19,849 nt of DNA from CAZZCP01 sp964653235 (GCA_964653235.1 CAZZCP010000050.1:1-19849), one strand, 5' to 3'. Positions 5,480-14,669 are shown, counted from the first letter of the stretch. Made by a program: numbers and translations. The notes: generated by a model not told the origin, from the letters alone.

Positions 5480-6995
5480 GGATTTTTTTTTAATTTTTTT
5501 CATTGCTCCCTATCTTCTTGCTCAAGAAGATTCTTTTAGCCTAGATGGTTTAGAAGATATTGAAATTTCAAAATCGAAAAGCACAGAAGAGAGGACATTT
5601 TTAGATAGCATATGGGATAAAAATCTATCTGGCTCTTTAGGTCATGTTCATATCTATGGGGGCTCAGAGTCTGAAAGGCGTTATACTTTTTTGCGTGGAA
5701 GGTTTGAAACTGAATGGGAGTGGATCAAGTTCAACTACGAAGGTGTGGCCGAGGCGATTTATATCTTCTTTACTCAAGAAAACTCAAATACGGGAGCCAC
5801 ACGCGAAGTAATTTTTGAACAAAATCAGTACCGAACCGAAGAGTTGTTTGTTCGTTTTGATTTGAGCAATTATGCAAGCTTAAGTCTTGGAGTACAGAAA
5901 GTGATTTGGGGGCAGTTTGAGCCATTCTCACCAACCAATATTGTCTTTCCCTTCAACTTGAGTATTACCGATATAGAATTCAATAAATTTAAAGGAACCC
6001 TACCTCAAGATGCTGCCCGTCTTGCTATCTATCCCACCGACAAGATTCTTCTTGAAGCCTATGCTTTTTTAGAACCTAAATTCGATGCTGTTCTTGAGCA
6101 GAGATTTAATGATGCCGGAACCTACTCGAGGCCGATAAATTTTAATGGCAGCGAGTTCAATACCAGCCAAGAGCCTGTTCGGGTTCGTCTTCCTGAGGGT
6201 TCTGAAAAAATCATGCATGGCTATCGAGCACTGTTTTATGAAGATTGGGGAACATTTGGCTTTAGCTACTTTAAAGGATGGGATGGATCGAGAAGATTTG
6301 AAAGATTCACGATCGACTCGGTTTCTGATGGCGGAGAAACGAGTTTTTTTAGTAGCCAAGAGATTGGTTTGAGACCCTATGAGATGTATGGCTTTGAATT
6401 AGCGATTCCTTGGGACAATTGGACATTTCTATTTGAAGTGGCAAAAATACGTACCGAAAGCAGTTTAGACTTTCGCGGTGAAGCTGAAAATGAATCCGAT
6501 TTAAGTGCAGAAGAATTGAGTTTTCTACAGGCCGTACAAAACAATAATGATTCAAGGCTCTATATTTCTCTAGACTGGTATATCTCTGCCTTTGGCTTAG
6601 AGGCAGACTTTGATTGGTGGAAGGTCAAGTTTTTACTCTTTTATCTGTACAATGACTACGAAAGCGATGATCAGGCTTTAGTCGATCTTCAAGAGGCGGC
6701 ATATCCCGAAGAGGGTAATTTGGATTGGCCTGTTTTTCCTGGTTTGCTGATGAACTTTTTTGTCAATGATGAAAAAACAGCTCGCATTGGATTTGCCGCA
6801 GGAGTAATTGGCAATGGTGCAGGGGGAGTGCTTTATTATTCACAAGAATTTTGGGAGTCCTTCAATTTGACGGGTGGCTTGCAAACCATTACCTATTTTT
6901 CAGATGATGCTGTAGACTTAGATAATGACGGAACTTTTGAGAGGCAAAGCAGTTTTACAGCTGGAGCAGTAATGAGTATTCGCTATCGATTCTAA
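5476..6995 (+). CDS. Outer-membrane beta-barrel (DUF1302-like) with a -1 frameshift in the signal-peptide codons
   Basis: The natural start is the ATG at 5476, overlapping the stop of the LolA-like gene. As written it reads only MRIFF then TAA. Moving back one base within the nine-T run (5483-5491) gives MRIFFLIFFIAPYLLAQEDS, a perfect signal peptide, and the frame then stays open to the TAA at 6993, for 506 residues in all. About residues 141-160 read QKVIWGQFEPFSPTNIVFPF, the 'WG...P.n...P' plug-like motif seen in DUF1302-type barrels, and the protein ends in IRYRF, the C-terminal aromatic signal for barrel assembly. A TTG at 5691 opens the long frame but lacks any signal peptide, so it is not a credible start. 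It is the middle gene of the LolA-like/barrel/RND operon and overlaps the RND start by one base. It may be phase-variable, rescued by slippage, or recently broken. Confidence 0.8.
5483..5491 (+). repeat. Nine-T homopolymer tract at the start of the barrel gene
   Basis: Nine consecutive T, followed by AA and a second run of seven T (5494-5500), lie within the signal-peptide codons. The annotated ATG is out of frame with the long coding frame by exactly one base across this run. Gain of one T (or loss of two) would join them. Such tracts are classic sites of slipped-strand mispairing and of transcriptional slippage. Confidence 0.7.
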
Positions 6996-9163
6996 TGAAA
7001 AAGATTCTATTTTATACATCCAGTTTACTGCTTTTGACGATCTTGATTTTTGGGGCAAGAAAGACTCAATTTGATAATACAAGGTGGTTGCCCAATGAAC
7101 ATCCGGTAGAAAAGACCAAACTGGAGATTCAAAAAATTTTTCAACAAAATGAAAGTCTTTTGGTCAGCTTAGAGTTTAAAGAAACTTTTTTTAGCCCCCA
7201 AAACATTCAAACTTTACGAGAGCTATCTGCTGAGTTGTTAAAGATACCGGCCATTCAGAAAGTGCAAAATCCATTGCGTTTAAAAAACAGTTTTAAAAGG
7301 GAATCACTGGTTGAGTTTATTAGTTTTGATGAGGCTTTAGAGAAAAAAGTACTGAAAAATGAAAAAGATTTTAAAGAAGAGTTTGAAAAGAATCCTTTTG
7401 CTCGAAGATTTTTGAGCCCTGATCATAAATCGGTTTTGATTTCATTGGATATTCCTGTGGATTTAAAGATGAAAGATCGATTGAGTTTTAGACAAAAAAG
7501 CATTGATCAGGTTCGAGCTGTATTGAATGCATCTTCTGTATCTTATCGCTTGGCGGGAGAATTGTATCTAAATTCTATTTTAGATCATGAAAATCGAAGC
7601 AACTTGGTTCAATTGCTACCACTTGCTTTCTTCATTTTGCTATTCTTTCTGATTTTGTACTACAGAAGTTTTTTTATTTTATATGTCAGCTTAAGCTGCT
7701 CTTGTATTTGTGTATTTGCCTGCCTGAATCTCTTTATCTTATTGGGCAAATCCATGAGTATTTCGGCAGTTGTTGTTCCTCTGCTTTTGTTTAGTATTGC
7801 GATTTCAGATTCCCTACATATTTTTGAAAAGTGGAAATTCACAGACTCAAAAAAAGAGCTTTTTCAAAAAATTTGGAAACCATGCTTGCTCACCAGCCTT
7901 AGTTCTGCTTTTGGTTTTGGCGTATTTGCAACAAGTGAGCTTTTGCCCTTGAAAGATCTTGGAATCATGGGAGCCATTTCGATTAGCTTGTCTTACTTTT
8001 TTGTTGTGGGTTACACCTATTCTGCCATCTGTTTCTTTCCAGAAGCAGCTAAAAAAGTATCGAAGACTCCCAAGCTTTTAGCAATGCAAGAGCCTTTTTT
8101 GAAAATTCTGTCAAAGCACAAGATAAAAAGAGCTATCAGTTATGCTCTCTTTTTACTTAGCTTTTTGACCTTTCCATTTGCCTTTTCTGAAAGCAATTTG
8201 TTGGATATTTTCTTTTCAGATCAAGATAGAATCTATCAAGATTTTTCTTTTATTGATTCTAATTTGGGCGGAACTGGCAGGCTCAATCTATTATTTCGAA
8301 ATCAAGAGAAAGATTATTTTAAAGGTATTGGGCGATTTGAGAAGATCTCGAAACTGCAAACCCAACTGCAAAAAGATCCTCAAATTCTCTCTTCCTTTAC
8401 TTATGTGGATCCTCTTCAAATTCTTCACACAAGCTTGCGCAGCGATCAAAGCTTGCTTCCAGAAACGCAAGAAGCCCTAGAACAAGAAATTCTGTTTTTA
8501 GAATTTTCTCGATCAGATGCCAGTGAAGATGTGCTCACGCCTTATACCAATTTTGACTACAATCTTTTGCGATTGGAGATCAATACGCCCAATTTAAATT
8601 CGCGTTCGATCAAAAACCTAATGGATCGAATTGATGTTTACCTTAAAATGCCCCATGAGTTTGCAGGTAGCAGTTTTTATTTTTTCTCGCTCAATGAATA
8701 TGTTTTACAGACTCAGACTATTAGCATTCTTGCCGGCTTAACTATGCTATTTTTTGTACTCTATTTGAGCTATGGACTCAAAAATGCTTTGGCGGGCTTT
8801 GTAGCTACAGCGCTTCCACTTTCTTTGGTCATTGCTTGCGTGATCTTACTAGGACGCCCCTTTGATCTGTCGACTGTTTTGATTGCAAGTATATGTATGG
8901 GTCTATCGATCGATAATAGCATTCATCTAATACATACCTACGAGCATCAAAAAGTAAAAGACTGGAGAGAGGTCTTTCGACAAAGCTTTCCGGTTTTGAG
9001 CTTGGTTTTTGGTTTGTTTTTTCTCTCTTTTTTGAGTTTCTTACTTTCCAATTTGGTAATGCTTAGAAATTTTGGCTTTTACTGCGCTTTGATGATGTTT
9101 TTTAGCTGGATTGCCAATTTTACGATTCTTCCTGCTTTCTTAAATTTCCATGAAGAGCAATAA
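6995..9163 (+). CDS. RND superfamily (MMPL-type) transporter
   Basis: A 722-residue inner-membrane protein with the RND two-fold layout. There is one N-terminal membrane helix (about 4-21) and a periplasmic domain (22-200), then a cluster of helices (about 205-350). A seventh helix (379-397), a second periplasmic domain (398-570) and a final helix cluster (about 571-715) follow. Each cluster contains the intramembrane aspartate expected for proton-driven transport: D272 in IAISDSLHIF and D640 in GLSIDNSIHL. It belongs to the small predicted-exporter branch (about 700-850 residues), not to the 1000-residue AcrB type. The start overlaps the barrel stop (TAATG), so its translation depends on the upstream barrel frame. 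With the LolA-like protein and barrel it likely moves lipids or other hydrophobic compounds to the outer membrane. Confidence 0.9.
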   Translation: MKKILFYTSSLLLLTILIFGARKTQFDNTRWLPNEHPVEKTKLEIQKIFQQNESLLVSLEFKETFFSPQNIQTLRELSAELLKIPAIQKVQNPLRLKNSFKRESLVEFISFDEALEKKVLKNEKDFKEEFEKNPFARRFLSPDHKSVLISLDIPVDLKMKDRLSFRQKSIDQVRAVLNASSVSYRLAGELYLNSILDHENRSNLVQLLPLAFFILLFFLILYYRSFFILYVSLSCSCICVFACLNLFILLGKSMSISAVVVPLLLFSIAISDSLHIFEKWKFTDSKKELFQKIWKPCLLTSLSSAFGFGVFATSELLPLKDLGIMGAISISLSYFFVVGYTYSAICFFPEAAKKVSKTPKLLAMQEPFLKILSKHKIKRAISYALFLLSFLTFPFAFSESNLLDIFFSDQDRIYQDFSFIDSNLGGTGRLNLLFRNQEKDYFKGIGRFEKISKLQTQLQKDPQILSSFTYVDPLQILHTSLRSDQSLLPETQEALEQEILFLEFSRSDASEDVLTPYTNFDYNLLRLEINTPNLNSRSIKNLMDRIDVYLKMPHEFAGSSFYFFSLNEYVLQTQTISILAGLTMLFFVLYLSYGLKNALAGFVATALPLSLVIACVILLGRPFDLSTVLIASICMGLSIDNSIHLIHTYEHQKVKDWREVFRQSFPVLSLVFGLFFLSFLSFLLSNLVMLRNFGFYCALMMFFSWIANFTILPAFLNFHEEQ

Positions 9164-9198
9164 AGAGAGGATAGCGCGCTAAATCATCTAAAAAGAAA

Positions 9199-9228
9199 TT
9201 CAGTATTACGTAAAATTTGATGTAATAT
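9199..9228 (+). promoter_or_regulatory. Possible promoter of the antiporter gene
   Basis: TAATAT at 9223-9228 with TTCAGT at 9199-9204, 18 bases apart, in the 87-base gap after the RND gene. The -35 is poor. No terminator is visible in the gap, so read-through from the upstream operon is also possible. Confidence 0.3.
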
Positions 9229-9250
9229 CTTATTTTTCAACGGAATTATC

Positions 9251-11047
9251 ATGCATATTGAATCGATTCTAGAACCTGTCCTTTTGTTTTTTCTTTGTGC
9301 CATATCTATTGTTCCTGTGACCCAAAGACTTGGTTTGGGGCCCGTTGTTGGGTACTTAATTGCTGGTTTGATTGTCGGACCCTCTGGTTTAAAAGTTGTG
9401 GATGATCCTGTGGATATTATGCACTTCTCTGAACTTGGTGTGGTTTTTCTGTTATTTCTCATTGGTTTGGAGTTAGAACCAAAAAGGCTCTGGAATATGA
9501 GGACTCAAATGCTGGGTCTGGGAGGCTTGCAGGTCGTTTTGAGCTGTATAGTTTTGTATGGTTTATTTGCAGTCACCGGTATCGTTCATTCTATCGAAGC
9601 TTGGATTATTGCTCTTAGCATTGCCTTTTCTTCAACTGAAATAGCTTTGCAAATTTTAAATGAAAAAAATCTACTGAAGGCTGTTATTGGCCAAAGGTCA
9701 CTGGCGATCTTGCTGTTTCAAGACATCATCGTCATTTTTGTTTTGGCTTTTTTGCCTCTTTTGCAAGCGGATATCCCGCAGGCGGAAGAGACTCACAAAG
9801 CTCCCCTTTGGATCGGTTTTTTGGTTTTGATTGTATTTATGGTTTTAGGCCACTTTTTGCTCAATCCATTTTTTAGAATGATTTCAAGGGTTCGCCTTAG
9901 AGAAGTCTTCTTGGCAACCACATTGTTTATAGTGCTTGGGGCGGCCTATTTGTTTCAAGTATCTGGCCTCTCTTTGGCTTTAGGTTCATTTCTTTCTGGT
10001 GTATTGCTGGCCGAATCAGAATTTCGTCGCCAACTTGAAAGCGATATTGAACCCTTTAAAGGACTACTTTTGGGTTTATTTTTTATGTCAGTAGGGATGA
10101 GTATTGAATTGCAAGTTCATGAGCACAATTTTGTGAGTATTATACTTATTGCTTTTGGCATCCTGTTTTTAAAGATGATGATCTTAAGGCTCATGTCTCA
10201 ATACATTCAACTCGCCAATGCCGATCGATGGTTTTTTTCGATTCTTCTTTCTCAAGGGGGACAATTTGCTTTTGTACTGATTGGCCAAGCAGCCTTATTG
10301 GGATTGGTCTCAAGAGAAAACACAAATTTATTTTATGCAGTGGTTGCTTTTACTATGATTTTAACCCCGATTGGCGTTTTGCTACACAAATATATTTTTC
10401 GTGAAAGATCTTCGGATGAAGAAAAGCAAGAAAATATACAGGGTTCTGAGTCTTCCGTGGTGATCATTGGATATGGAAGATTTGGTCAAATTATAGGTAG
10501 AATTTTAGATTCCATACGTGTTCCTTTAGTGCTTTTGGATCATGATGCAAGTCATGTAAAAACGATTCGAGAATTTGGTACCAAGGCTTACTATGGAGAG
10601 GCCCTTCGATTGGACTTATTGCAAAACGCAAGGGTTCAAGATTCAAAGGCTGTGGTTGTTGCCATAGATGATCAAGAGGCGGCTGTTGCATGCGTCAAAC
10701 TTCTTAGAAAAGAATTTGAAGGACTTCTGATTTATGCAAGAGCTAGAAACCGCAGTCACTATATTGCTTTAAAGCATGCGGGAGCCAATTTTATACTCCG
10801 TGAGACCTTTGATAGTTCTCTGCGAATGGCTGAGGAGATTTTATCTTGCTTAGGGCATAGTGCTGAGAAAAGAAAAGAAATTGTAGAGTTATTTAAAAAA
10901 TATGATGAAAAGTTATTGGAAGACTCAGTAAGCATTATTGATGATCGTTCTGCTCTCATTCAACTAACTCAATTGCGTTGCCAAGATTTAATGGAAGAGC
11001 TACTAAGACATGATAAACTGGGTAAGAATCTGCCCCCGAGCGTCTAG
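9251..11047 (+). CDS. kefC: KefB/KefC-type glutathione-gated K+/H+ antiporter
   Basis: A 598-residue CPA2-family antiporter, close to the roughly 600-620 residues of E. coli KefB and KefC. The membrane domain spans about residues 1-385. It includes LLFQDIIVIF with the conserved transport aspartate D158, and ESDIEPFKGLLLGLFFMSVG, nearly identical to the Kef regulatory loop. The C-terminal RCK domain starts at VVIIGYGRFGQ (about 403-413, dinucleotide-binding GxGxxG) and continues with LLDHDASHV, YGEALRLDLL and YARARNRSHY, all Kef-like. Kef systems release K+ and acidify the cytoplasm during electrophile stress and are held shut by glutathione. No KefF/KefG ancillary subunit gene is adjacent. 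KefB versus KefC cannot be decided. The next gene begins 33 bases downstream. Confidence 0.88.
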   Translation: MHIESILEPVLLFFLCAISIVPVTQRLGLGPVVGYLIAGLIVGPSGLKVVDDPVDIMHFSELGVVFLLFLIGLELEPKRLWNMRTQMLGLGGLQVVLSCIVLYGLFAVTGIVHSIEAWIIALSIAFSSTEIALQILNEKNLLKAVIGQRSLAILLFQDIIVIFVLAFLPLLQADIPQAEETHKAPLWIGFLVLIVFMVLGHFLLNPFFRMISRVRLREVFLATTLFIVLGAAYLFQVSGLSLALGSFLSGVLLAESEFRRQLESDIEPFKGLLLGLFFMSVGMSIELQVHEHNFVSIILIAFGILFLKMMILRLMSQYIQLANADRWFFSILLSQGGQFAFVLIGQAALLGLVSRENTNLFYAVVAFTMILTPIGVLLHKYIFRERSSDEEKQENIQGSESSVVIIGYGRFGQIIGRILDSIRVPLVLLDHDASHVKTIREFGTKAYYGEALRLDLLQNARVQDSKAVVVAIDDQEAAVACVKLLRKEFEGLLIYARARNRSHYIALKHAGANFILRETFDSSLRMAEEILSCLGHSAEKRKEIVELFKKYDEKLLEDSVSIIDDRSALIQLTQLRCQDLMEELLRHDKLGKNLPPSV

Positions 11048-11080
11048 AGATTTCTATTTTTTAATGAAAGACTATAGTTT

Positions 11081-12139
11081 ATGAAAGTATTGCATATTGG
11101 AAATGAAATGAATTGGAGGGGAGGAGAGAATCAAATTCGCCTCTTGGTTGAAGGTTTAAAACATCAGGGTATTGAAAACCATATTGCCTATCCCCAAAAA
11201 AGCAAAGCGATGGAGAGATTTTCGCAAATTGCCCCCACACTCAAGTTGGCTAGCCACAAGGCCCAAGACCCCAGAAATGTAATTCAAATCCTACAGTATT
11301 GTGAAAAACATAAAATCGAACTGATCGATGCCCATTCTTCGGGCGGTCATAGTATGGGACTTTTGGTAAAAGGATTTTTACCACACATAAAGCTCGTAGT
11401 TCATCGACGAGTCGACAATATGATTAAGAATACTCTTTTTACCAAGAGAAAGTATTTGAATTCAAAAGTGGATGCTTATGTGGCCATCTCACATTGTATC
11501 TCGGGCATTTTACGCGGTTATGGCATACCAGAGGATAAAATTCATTGTGTTCGTTCGGCAGTAGAAAACAACTATGAAGACTTTGAAAAAACCCACAATC
11601 CGGTTTTAAAAATAGGCAATGCTTCGGCATTTACTGATCAAAAAGCCTATCCTGTTTTGGTAGAAGCGCTCTCTTTGCTCGATACCGATACACCTTTTCA
11701 TGTGTATTTTGCTGGAGATGGGCCTGAGCTTGAAACGATTCAAGATTTGGTGGCAAAAAAGTCATTAGACAAGAAAATAACTTTTTTAGGTTTTATTCAA
11801 GATGTTCCAGAGTTTTTAAATTCATTAGATATTTTCTGCTGTCCATCGAACAACGAAGGTTTAGGCACAATCTTTTTAGAGGCAGCTCTAGCAAAAACTT
11901 GTATTATTGGTACTCGTGTTGGTGGTATTCCTGAAATCATACGCGACCGAGTTCAGGGCCGTCTCATTGATCGCGGTGACTCTATTCAGCTCGCCGAAGT
12001 GCTCAAAGAATGTTTAGAAAGCCCTCAAGACAGAGCTCAGTTTGCTGAAAATGCCTACCATCATGTAAGAAAAGAGTTTTCACTTGAAAAAATGCTTGAA
12101 GGCAATTTCCTCATTTACAAAAGGCTCTTACAGGTATGA
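11081..12139 (+). CDS. Glycosyltransferase family 4 (GT-B fold)
   Basis: A 352-residue enzyme. The N-terminal half begins MKVLHIGNEMNWRGGENQIR, with the GG loop usual in GT4 enzymes. The C-terminal half carries FAGDGPE (about 210), ITFLGFIQDVPEFLNSLDI and the catalytic EX7E motif with E259 and E267 in NNEGLGTIFLEAALA, followed by GTRVGGIPEII. Such enzymes transfer a sugar from an activated nucleotide donor with retention of configuration, often in LPS or exopolysaccharide assembly. No membrane helix is seen, so it works at the cytoplasmic face. Its stop overlaps the start of a GT2 enzyme of the LPS-core type, which supports an envelope glycan role. No clear Shine-Dalgarno; possibly co-transcribed with the antiporter. 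Confidence 0.9.
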   Translation: MKVLHIGNEMNWRGGENQIRLLVEGLKHQGIENHIAYPQKSKAMERFSQIAPTLKLASHKAQDPRNVIQILQYCEKHKIELIDAHSSGGHSMGLLVKGFLPHIKLVVHRRVDNMIKNTLFTKRKYLNSKVDAYVAISHCISGILRGYGIPEDKIHCVRSAVENNYEDFEKTHNPVLKIGNASAFTDQKAYPVLVEALSLLDTDTPFHVYFAGDGPELETIQDLVAKKSLDKKITFLGFIQDVPEFLNSLDIFCCPSNNEGLGTIFLEAALAKTCIIGTRVGGIPEIIRDRVQGRLIDRGDSIQLAEVLKECLESPQDRAQFAENAYHHVRKEFSLEKMLEGNFLIYKRLLQV

Positions 12140-12885
12140 AGTTGAGCGCTGTCATTATCACTAAGAATGAAGAAAAAAATATCGCAAGATGTTTAGACTC
12201 TTTACAGGGCTTGGTGGATGAAATCATTGTTGTCGACTCATACAGCACTGACAGAACCAAAGATATTTGTAGCAAGTACAATAGTCTGACATTTGTAGAA
12301 CAAAAATGGCTAGGCTATTCAGAACAAAAAAATTTTGGCAATACTATTGCAGAAAATGAGATGATTTTATCTTTGGATGCCGATGAGGCAATCACGCCTA
12401 AATTAAAAAAAGAAATTCAAGCTTTAACAGATGAAAATAAAGTTTATGGATTTCCACGTTTGACCAATTACTGTGGTAAGTGGATTTATCACTCGGGCTG
12501 GTATCCTGATGTTCAATGGCGAATTTTTCCAAAATCAAAAGCCAAATGGAACCAAGCCCCTGTTCATGAAGTCTTAGAGTTCAAGGATCTTGAAAAAGTA
12601 AAACTGAAACATCATATTGAGCACTATTCGGTATATAGTATTGAGCAACATATAGATACTATCAATAAATATTCAAGTTTGAATGCATACAAAATACTTG
12701 CCAAGAGCAAGACCGGGCTCTTGACCAAAGCCTTGTTTCGAAGCATACACCGTTTTATAAAAATCTATTTTCTAAAAAAAGCTTTTCTGGATGGCGCAGA
12801 AGGTTTTTACATTGCTGGTATATCAGCATATTCGGTGTTTTTAAAATATGTAAAGGCTCATCAGAAGTCTAGAAATCCTAGCTAA
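12136..12885 (+). CDS. Glycosyltransferase family 2, LPS core WaaE/KdtX-like
   Basis: A 249-residue GT-A enzyme. It opens with LSAVIITKNEEKNIARCLDS and IIVVDSYSTDRT, the nucleotide-sugar-binding strands, with the metal-binding DXD at residues 81-83 (LSLDADEAI). The middle (NYCGKWIYHSGWYPDVQWRI, then APVHEVLEF) matches the WaaE/KdtX type of beta-glucosyl or heptosyl core transferases. A basic C-terminal segment (about 195-225, ALFRSIHRFIKIYFLKK) could anchor it to the membrane. It overlaps the GT4 gene by ATGA. The exact acceptor and sugar cannot be read from the sequence. WaaE-like is an assignment by motif resemblance. Confidence 0.88.
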   Translation: MKLSAVIITKNEEKNIARCLDSLQGLVDEIIVVDSYSTDRTKDICSKYNSLTFVEQKWLGYSEQKNFGNTIAENEMILSLDADEAITPKLKKEIQALTDENKVYGFPRLTNYCGKWIYHSGWYPDVQWRIFPKSKAKWNQAPVHEVLEFKDLEKVKLKHHIEHYSVYSIEQHIDTINKYSSLNAYKILAKSKTGLLTKALFRSIHRFIKIYFLKKAFLDGAEGFYIAGISAYSVFLKYVKAHQKSRNPS

Positions 12886-12933
12886 GCACCTAATATTTGT
12901 ATCATTATGAGTCCACTGTACCGATAAGGATCC

Positions 12934-14025
12934 ATGCAATGGATTATCCTTTTAGGGACAATAGGACTCCTTTTACATACAACTGCTTACGCATCTTCTG
13001 GGTATCGAATTGCTCACCCGCTCGCTCAAATTCATATGCCACCCACAGGTGAAACCCCAGGCTGGGGAAGCCCTTGGGAAATACAAGTTGAACACAATCA
13101 TTCAAACATATGGAACGCTCCTGCCAGTTTTACCAATTTGTATACGGGAGATATTATTCGTTATGAAATGGATTATGAACAGGCATCGACTTATCTTGAG
13201 TTTTCTTATGCACTACTTGAAGACTTTCAAATAGGAGTGGTTGGTAATTATTATTCTCACCAAGGTGGTAGTTGGGATCACTTTATTGACGAGTTTCATC
13301 GAGTTGCTGGTTTGAATCGCTTCGATCGAGAGTTTTATCCAGAAGATCGAAATTTAAAATCGATAATGGTCAATGGTTTTGAGCAAATTGAAGAGGACTC
13401 AATTTATGCGTCTGGAAACTTTAAACTCAAATTCAAGTATTGGCCATGGAAGCTAAAAGGAACATGCAATTGTGGCTTGGCTTTTTCTGGACAAGTTAAA
13501 ATACCAACTTCTTCTTATTCTGCTCTGGTAAGCACAGGCAAAGTTGATATCAGTGCTTTACTTCACTTTGGAACGAATTGGGGTTCTTTTAGTTCATTTT
13601 GGATTACGGCTGGATTGAGTCAATTCGGTGAAAATCCATTACTGTCAGCCTTTCCTACCCGTATTTTTCAACAAATGTATGATTTTAGTCTTGAGTTGGG
13701 CTGGAGCTCCAATTGGTCTTTTTTAATTCAACATCGACTTGAATCACCATTATTAGATAAGCACGCCATAGCCTATAATTATTTAAATGAAGAAAGAGAA
13801 GCAAGAATCCAAGAGAAAGTATCAAGTGGGTGGAACTCTTTGGTACATTGGAGAGGTACGGGTACAATTGGTGTGAATTACAAATGGGGATCTAGCGGCA
13901 GACTTAGTTTATTATTTTTAGAAGATATAGCCTTTGGCGATAGAGACCAAACCGACGATCTCTACTATGTAAGCAATGCTCCCGATGTCGGTTTAACTCT
14001 TCAGTTGAAAGTAGGTTTTGAATGA
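12934..14025 (+). CDS. DUF3187 family outer-membrane barrel protein
   Basis: A 363-residue protein with a signal peptide (about residues 1-20, ending TTAYA). The block at about 111-140, GGSWDHFIDEFHRVAGLNRF followed by DREFYPEDRN, matches the characteristic DUF3187 motif in which a GG..D..I..FH segment is followed by R..yP. The rest is rich in alternating aromatic strands and ends LQLKVGFE, as in barrel proteins. The function of the family is unknown. AAGGA stands five bases before the ATG, giving a confident start. It is 48 bases after the GT2 gene and overlaps the next gene by ATGA. Confidence 0.82.
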   Translation: MQWIILLGTIGLLLHTTAYASSGYRIAHPLAQIHMPPTGETPGWGSPWEIQVEHNHSNIWNAPASFTNLYTGDIIRYEMDYEQASTYLEFSYALLEDFQIGVVGNYYSHQGGSWDHFIDEFHRVAGLNRFDREFYPEDRNLKSIMVNGFEQIEEDSIYASGNFKLKFKYWPWKLKGTCNCGLAFSGQVKIPTSSYSALVSTGKVDISALLHFGTNWGSFSSFWITAGLSQFGENPLLSAFPTRIFQQMYDFSLELGWSSNWSFLIQHRLESPLLDKHAIAYNYLNEEREARIQEKVSSGWNSLVHWRGTGTIGVNYKWGSSGRLSLLFLEDIAFGDRDQTDDLYYVSNAPDVGLTLQLKVGFE

Positions 14026-14669
14026 AAAATATAAAAAATTTAGAGAGAGAAAGCCTGCAATTGATTCTTCGCAGGTATCAACGAAAAGATTATGAGATTT
14101 GGCAAAAGAAACAAGAAGAATACTACAAGTATGAGAAAGAGAAAATATTGTCGAAGCAAGATTTTTTTCGAGAACTTGCAGAGAGAAAAAGACTCGAAAT
14201 TGAAGGAATAGCATTTACATTTGCCTGTTTCTGTAAGAGAACAGGTGATCTGTTTGCAACTGTGAATCTATTTAATGTCGTTCGTGATAATTATCAAAGC
14301 TGTGGATTGGGGATTCAAAGTTATACCAAAGATCAAGTATTTCGGTTCAATCGCGATGCTATTTTATTGGCCTCTGAAGTTGCTTTTGAGGACTTAGCAT
14401 TGCATCGAATAGAGTCTACAGTTACAGAAGAGAATTGGAAGGGAAAGAATTTCTTAAAAGCATCAGGCTATCGTTCGGAGGGCATTCGAAAGTCTTCGAT
14501 TCGGATTGATGATAAGTGGCAAGATACTGAGGTATTTGCACTTACCAAAGAAGAGTGGAAAGAAAAAAAGCTTTCAATTCTTCTCAGCCAAGACCTGGAA
14601 CTCTCTCGCTTTTTCGCCCCAATTGACGCTAAAGAACTCTTGGAACCAAGGAAAAGAAAGATATCCTAG
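14022..14669 (+). CDS. RimJ/RimL-like GNAT acetyltransferase with atypical acetyl-CoA loop
   Basis: A 215-residue protein coupled by ATGA to the DUF3187 gene. The C-terminal half of the fold is clear: EVAFEDLALHRIESTVTEEN, then FLKASGYRSEGIRKSS and DTEVFALTKEEW, as in RimJ-type N-acetyltransferases. The loop where RxxGxG/A should bind the acetyl-CoA pyrophosphate instead reads KDQVFRFNRDAILLASEVAF, without the glycines. Catalysis may therefore be altered or lost. The last 31 codons overlap the 3' end of the convergent hydrolase gene. Substrate unknown. Confidence 0.78.
   Translation: MKNIKNLERESLQLILRRYQRKDYEIWQKKQEEYYKYEKEKILSKQDFFRELAERKRLEIEGIAFTFACFCKRTGDLFATVNLFNVVRDNYQSCGLGIQSYTKDQVFRFNRDAILLASEVAFEDLALHRIESTVTEENWKGKNFLKASGYRSEGIRKSSIRIDDKWQDTEVFALTKEEWKEKKLSILLSQDLELSRFFAPIDAKELLEPRKRKIS

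Noticed and set aside
5691..6995. TTG at 5691 as the start of the barrel gene
   Set aside because: It would give an outer-membrane barrel without a signal peptide, while the same frame continues upstream through a perfect signal peptide to the T-tract next to an ATGA-coupled start.
9172..9181. Palindrome TAGCGCGCTA after the RND gene as a terminator
   Set aside because: A 10-bp palindrome cannot form a useful hairpin with a loop, and no T-run follows.
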